From NCBI GenBank assembly GCA_950022655.1, contig OX465579.1:140997118-141061117 (forward strand): a stretch of DNA of 64,000 bases, written 5' to 3'. Both the position numbers and the translations under genes were made by a program. This document shows, piece after piece, positions 61,436 to 64,000 of the stretch. The stretch's first letter is position 1. The number at the start of each line of letters is the position of its first letter. The DNA comes from Alentia gelatinosa. Taxonomy: Eukaryota > Annelida > Polychaeta > Phyllodocida > Polynoidae. Under the pieces are notes generated by a model. It saw only the letters and a list, made by a program, of their open reading frames with translations, was not told the DNA's origin and ran no database searches.

Positions 61436-61683
61436 GTAAGTGGACACCCTGAACCACGCACGGCTGAAGACATGCGAGTGTGTATATGCACAGGGTGGTC
61501 ATGGCGCGGCCGCTCGGCCTGGGGTGTCTGGGTGGGGGTGAAGTCGGGAGGGCGGGGGATGACGGAAGGGGAAACAGGGCGTGGGGGGTGTCGTCCCAAG
61601 CTATAGGGCACTGGTCGACAGTAAGATGATATGTCATATATACGGAGGTGGCCTATACCTGACCGGGTAGTGATGTCGGCTAT

Positions 61684-61991
61684 GGACCCGTTTCCATTGG
61701 CCGACGAAAACGGCGGAGATTTTTTTAGTTACCCAGAGACTCTGTCAGTGGTGCCACAAACTGTGCGTCTGTATCGGCAAATCGGTGACGGTAGTAGATT
61801 TCACTCAGTGACCAAGCTTTTTACTCAGTGGTGGGTGGTGCCACTTTGCATAATCAAAGCAGAAAAGTTCGTGGGTCATTTCACGAGCTGGGTCATTTCC
61901 ATTGATCAATTTTGGGTTAGCAGTGGCAAAGATTCGTCGGTGGTTCCTGACTGTAGATCGGTGACGGGAAATCGGCCAATGGAAACGGGCC
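61684..61991. mobile_element. MITE, about 308 bp, about 20-bp inverted ends
   Basis: The left end GGACCCGTTTCCATTGGCCG (61684-61703) is matched by the right end CGGCCAATGGAAACGGGCC (61973-61991) with two differences near the tip. Interior words ATCGGTGACGG and CACTCAGTG are repeated, as expected for subterminal sites, and no transposase is present. GGCCCG termini are shared in type with the MITE at 3384, but the rest differs. The superfamily (PIF/Harbinger or ISL2EU-like) is undecided because the target duplication is unclear. Confidence 0.72.
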
Positions 61992-61999
61992 TTTAATGA

Positions 62000-63290
62000 A
62001 CAGCAAATGGCATCCCAGTAAACTAGAGAGATCAATTGTTGTTTCCCAAAACAAAGATGTGTGTGATTGAAGAAAAGATGTGGGTTCTGTGCATTGGTAA
62101 TCTCATTTTGCAAATGCGCTTAATCATGTAGTACCTATATAAACCATTGCTACCCCCATGTATTTCAAATTGCTCCATCCTCCTATTCACTTCACAAATA
62201 ATCAAACCATTGTGTAAACGTACTGAAATCTTGAACAATAATTAGCAACATAAAAATCGTTAGAACAGGAATGCATTCACAACTTTAACGGTTATTGGTT
62301 TTAATTGAATCAAACTAAAGTCTAACTGCTGATCTTCGTTTCTAATTTAAGTGTGAAAAGTCAACAAAACTACAATATAAAATAACTATGTATTTATCAA
62401 GAATCTACCATCAAATATGTATCTATACGTTCAGAGGGCAATTATCCATAATTACAGCAACGGCCATACTGGCGAACCTGCCATTTTTGTCTGATCCCTT
62501 CATTTATTCCGGTGGTGAATGTCATCGTTGACCGTGACCGGGGTCAATCACAGTAGGTAGCGCATTGTCACATGAGATAGTATTCCCGGTACTCCACCAC
62601 CATGACTCCCTGCTGGGAAATATTGAAAACATGAGAAAGGCTTTGGGTTCACTGACACAGGAACATGTCTGTCTTTAGAATGGCGGTCCTTCACTGTCAT
62701 AGTTATTTTTGTGGTATGCATGGCTGTAGCAATCAATCTTTTCATGGTTTTCCTACAATTTATTGAGTTTTTTCCTCACTGTAGGAACTGAGGGCAATTT
62801 ATTGTAAAGTGATTCAATTTGAGGTGATGGATCTAAGGTCTCCAAATAAAACACGATTGTCGATATACTAATTGAATTTGCCTGAGAATCCTTAGACATG
62901 AACCAATATGAAGTATTCTCTTGGGTGAAATATGTAAATACCCCAATCCTGAAAGGGTTACGAAAAGGGACCAGGGACCAAACATGCGCCCTTCTCCCTC
63001 TCTCCGCCCAGTAAAAGTAACCGCCCCTCTTATTCTTATGACGAAACTAACCTTCATCTTTATCTAGTTAGCACACCGTGTACCTGCATACACACCTTCT
63101 TTGTCCTGTTATATAGATAGGTATGAAACCATGCTAAACAGTAAAGTGTATACTGTCACATGTCAAAAGGCCATGGCTAGGGAAGGCGTGTTAGTATTCA
63201 TAATTACCATTGCTGTCGGGTAGCGGGAATAGACACCATAGGGATCGATGATATCCCTAACACCGCTATTCAAATCATCACAAAAGCTTT
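62000..63290. other. No supported feature
   Basis: AT-rich non-coding DNA with short open frames only. Confidence 0.4.
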
Positions 63291-63371
63291 TTGATAAATA
63301 ACAGTAGTATTTTTAAGGCCTCTGGCTCTACAATTGCTCGTTTTGTTGGACCGGTAGTTACACGACTTCAG

Positions 63372-63483
63372 GCACTCTATCAAAAACCAATCGTTGCCTC
63401 AGGGGCTTCATTTGAAGACCACAAATCATCAGGTTTATGTGTTGGACGCCACGTACAAAGAGTCCCAGCTTCATGTAACATCT
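63372..63483 (+). CDS. Possible exon, 37 codons, GTAAGT donor
   Basis: Acceptor GTAGTTACACGACTTCAG (ends 63371), 112 nt of open frame reading ALYQKPIVASGASFEDHKSS, GLCVGRHVQRVPASCNI, and donor T|GTAAGTCG. Phase 0 start, phase 1 end. The opposite strand is also open behind an acceptor (GCACGACTTACAG), so the strand is not certain. No family is recognised. Confidence 0.25.
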
Positions 63484-63636
63484 GTAAGTCGTGCTTACCC
63501 TCAGCTTTGAAGCCGACAGGCGGAGAAAGCATGTCAGGCGTTTATGAGACAAGCCCTAAATCAGAGAGCGACAAGCGCCCACAATACACTAGGGTTCTGG
63601 TCATCCGGGTTCTGGCGTCAGTAATTACCGCACTGA

Positions 63637-63652
63637 CAACCAGAGGGCAGTG
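63637..63652 (+). promoter_or_regulatory. CTCF-like motif
   Basis: CAACCAGAGGGCAGTG differs at one base from the common CTCF core CCACCAGAGGGCAGTG. Confidence 0.35.
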
Positions 63653-64000
63653 CTGTCGGCGGAAGTACCAGTAGGAGAGAGCGGCAGCTGACCTCGCGTA
63701 TCTTCTAAGGTCAGGGTCATATTGGGGGTGGATGGACCCAAACCGCCCTCCAAGGCTTCACCAGTAAACCTTAAGGGAGAGATCATGAGAAAGGGATCCC
63801 AAAAAGTAGGCGATACCAAGTGGGTGTTAATGAAAGGTGTCAAGAGATATATTTTAAGGGGGAGTGGTCTGAGGTCAGCCGTGATGATGGACGCGATAAG
63901 AGGTAGGGAAGAATGAAGGCATAGTTTGTAAAGTCAGGTGCGAGAAGGGCGAGTTAAACTCAATCCTCACCTGCGCAGCGAAGGTGTGTAGTTGAAACTA

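Noticed and set aside
61274..61606. 110-codon frame read as a single uninterrupted gene
   Set aside because: After the GTAAGT at 61436 the residues become a G-rich composition artefact; only the part before the donor is kept as a possible exon.
1..64000. CRISPR array, prokaryotic operon, rRNA or intact tRNA genes
   Set aside because: No regularly spaced identical repeats, no compact same-strand long ORFs with ribosome sites, and no rRNA cores or tRNA cloverleafs were seen.

Overview
The window looks like nuclear DNA from an animal, most likely a marine invertebrate. The evidence is long non-coding stretches, GT-AG splice signals around short open exons, a degraded non-LTR (LINE) retrotransposon, several small inverted-repeat transposons (MITE-like), and AT, CA and poly-C microsatellites. 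There are no operons, Shine-Dalgarno sites or long uninterrupted cellular ORFs. Base composition and repeat style would suit a mollusc or another lophotrochozoan, or amphioxus. This is a guess, because no host gene could be identified by family.

Left part, 0.7-20.6 kb: I infer one split gene on the minus strand. A GC-rich region with a CCAAT box and a strong donor near 20.5 kb could be its promoter and first exon. A 32-nt leader exon follows near 14.05 kb. The best-supported exon is at 13.14-13.21 kb: a long polypyrimidine acceptor, a good-context ATG, a typical signal peptide and a GTAAGT donor. Further candidate exons run down to 2.9 kb and end in an exon with one transmembrane helix and a short tail. 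Several exon phases agree (11.05 to 9.2 kb; 5.4 to 3.9 to 3.4 kb), while others are unresolved. The product would be a secreted or single-pass membrane protein of unknown family. A 290-bp MITE sits in one of its introns, just before an exon.

Middle, 20.6-36.6 kb: candidate regulatory stretches (23.2-23.6 and 24.6-25.0 kb) are followed by a dense repeat cluster at 25.2-26.2 kb. The cluster includes a 304-bp unit made of two consecutive long hairpins, and the same unit recurs in inverted orientation at 51.0-51.3 kb. A 5'-truncated LINE (27.94-30.99 kb) has endonuclease and reverse transcriptase motifs, one frameshift, one TGA and a 25-nt poly(A) tail. It directly abuts a tRNA-like, SINE-like sequence on the other strand. 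A 0.97-kb foldback element with subterminal repeats lies at 35.5-36.5 kb.

Right part, 36.6-64 kb: mostly non-coding, with scattered exon-like pieces on the plus strand at 54.97, 60.7, 61.3 and 63.4 kb. There is a 900-nt frame with only two stops at 58.86-59.75 kb, a TATA-type promoter with an ATG exon at 60.67 kb, a 308-bp MITE at 61.7 kb, and two CTCF-like motifs. All exon calls rest on splice signals, open frame and residue composition read by eye. None is backed by homology or transcripts.
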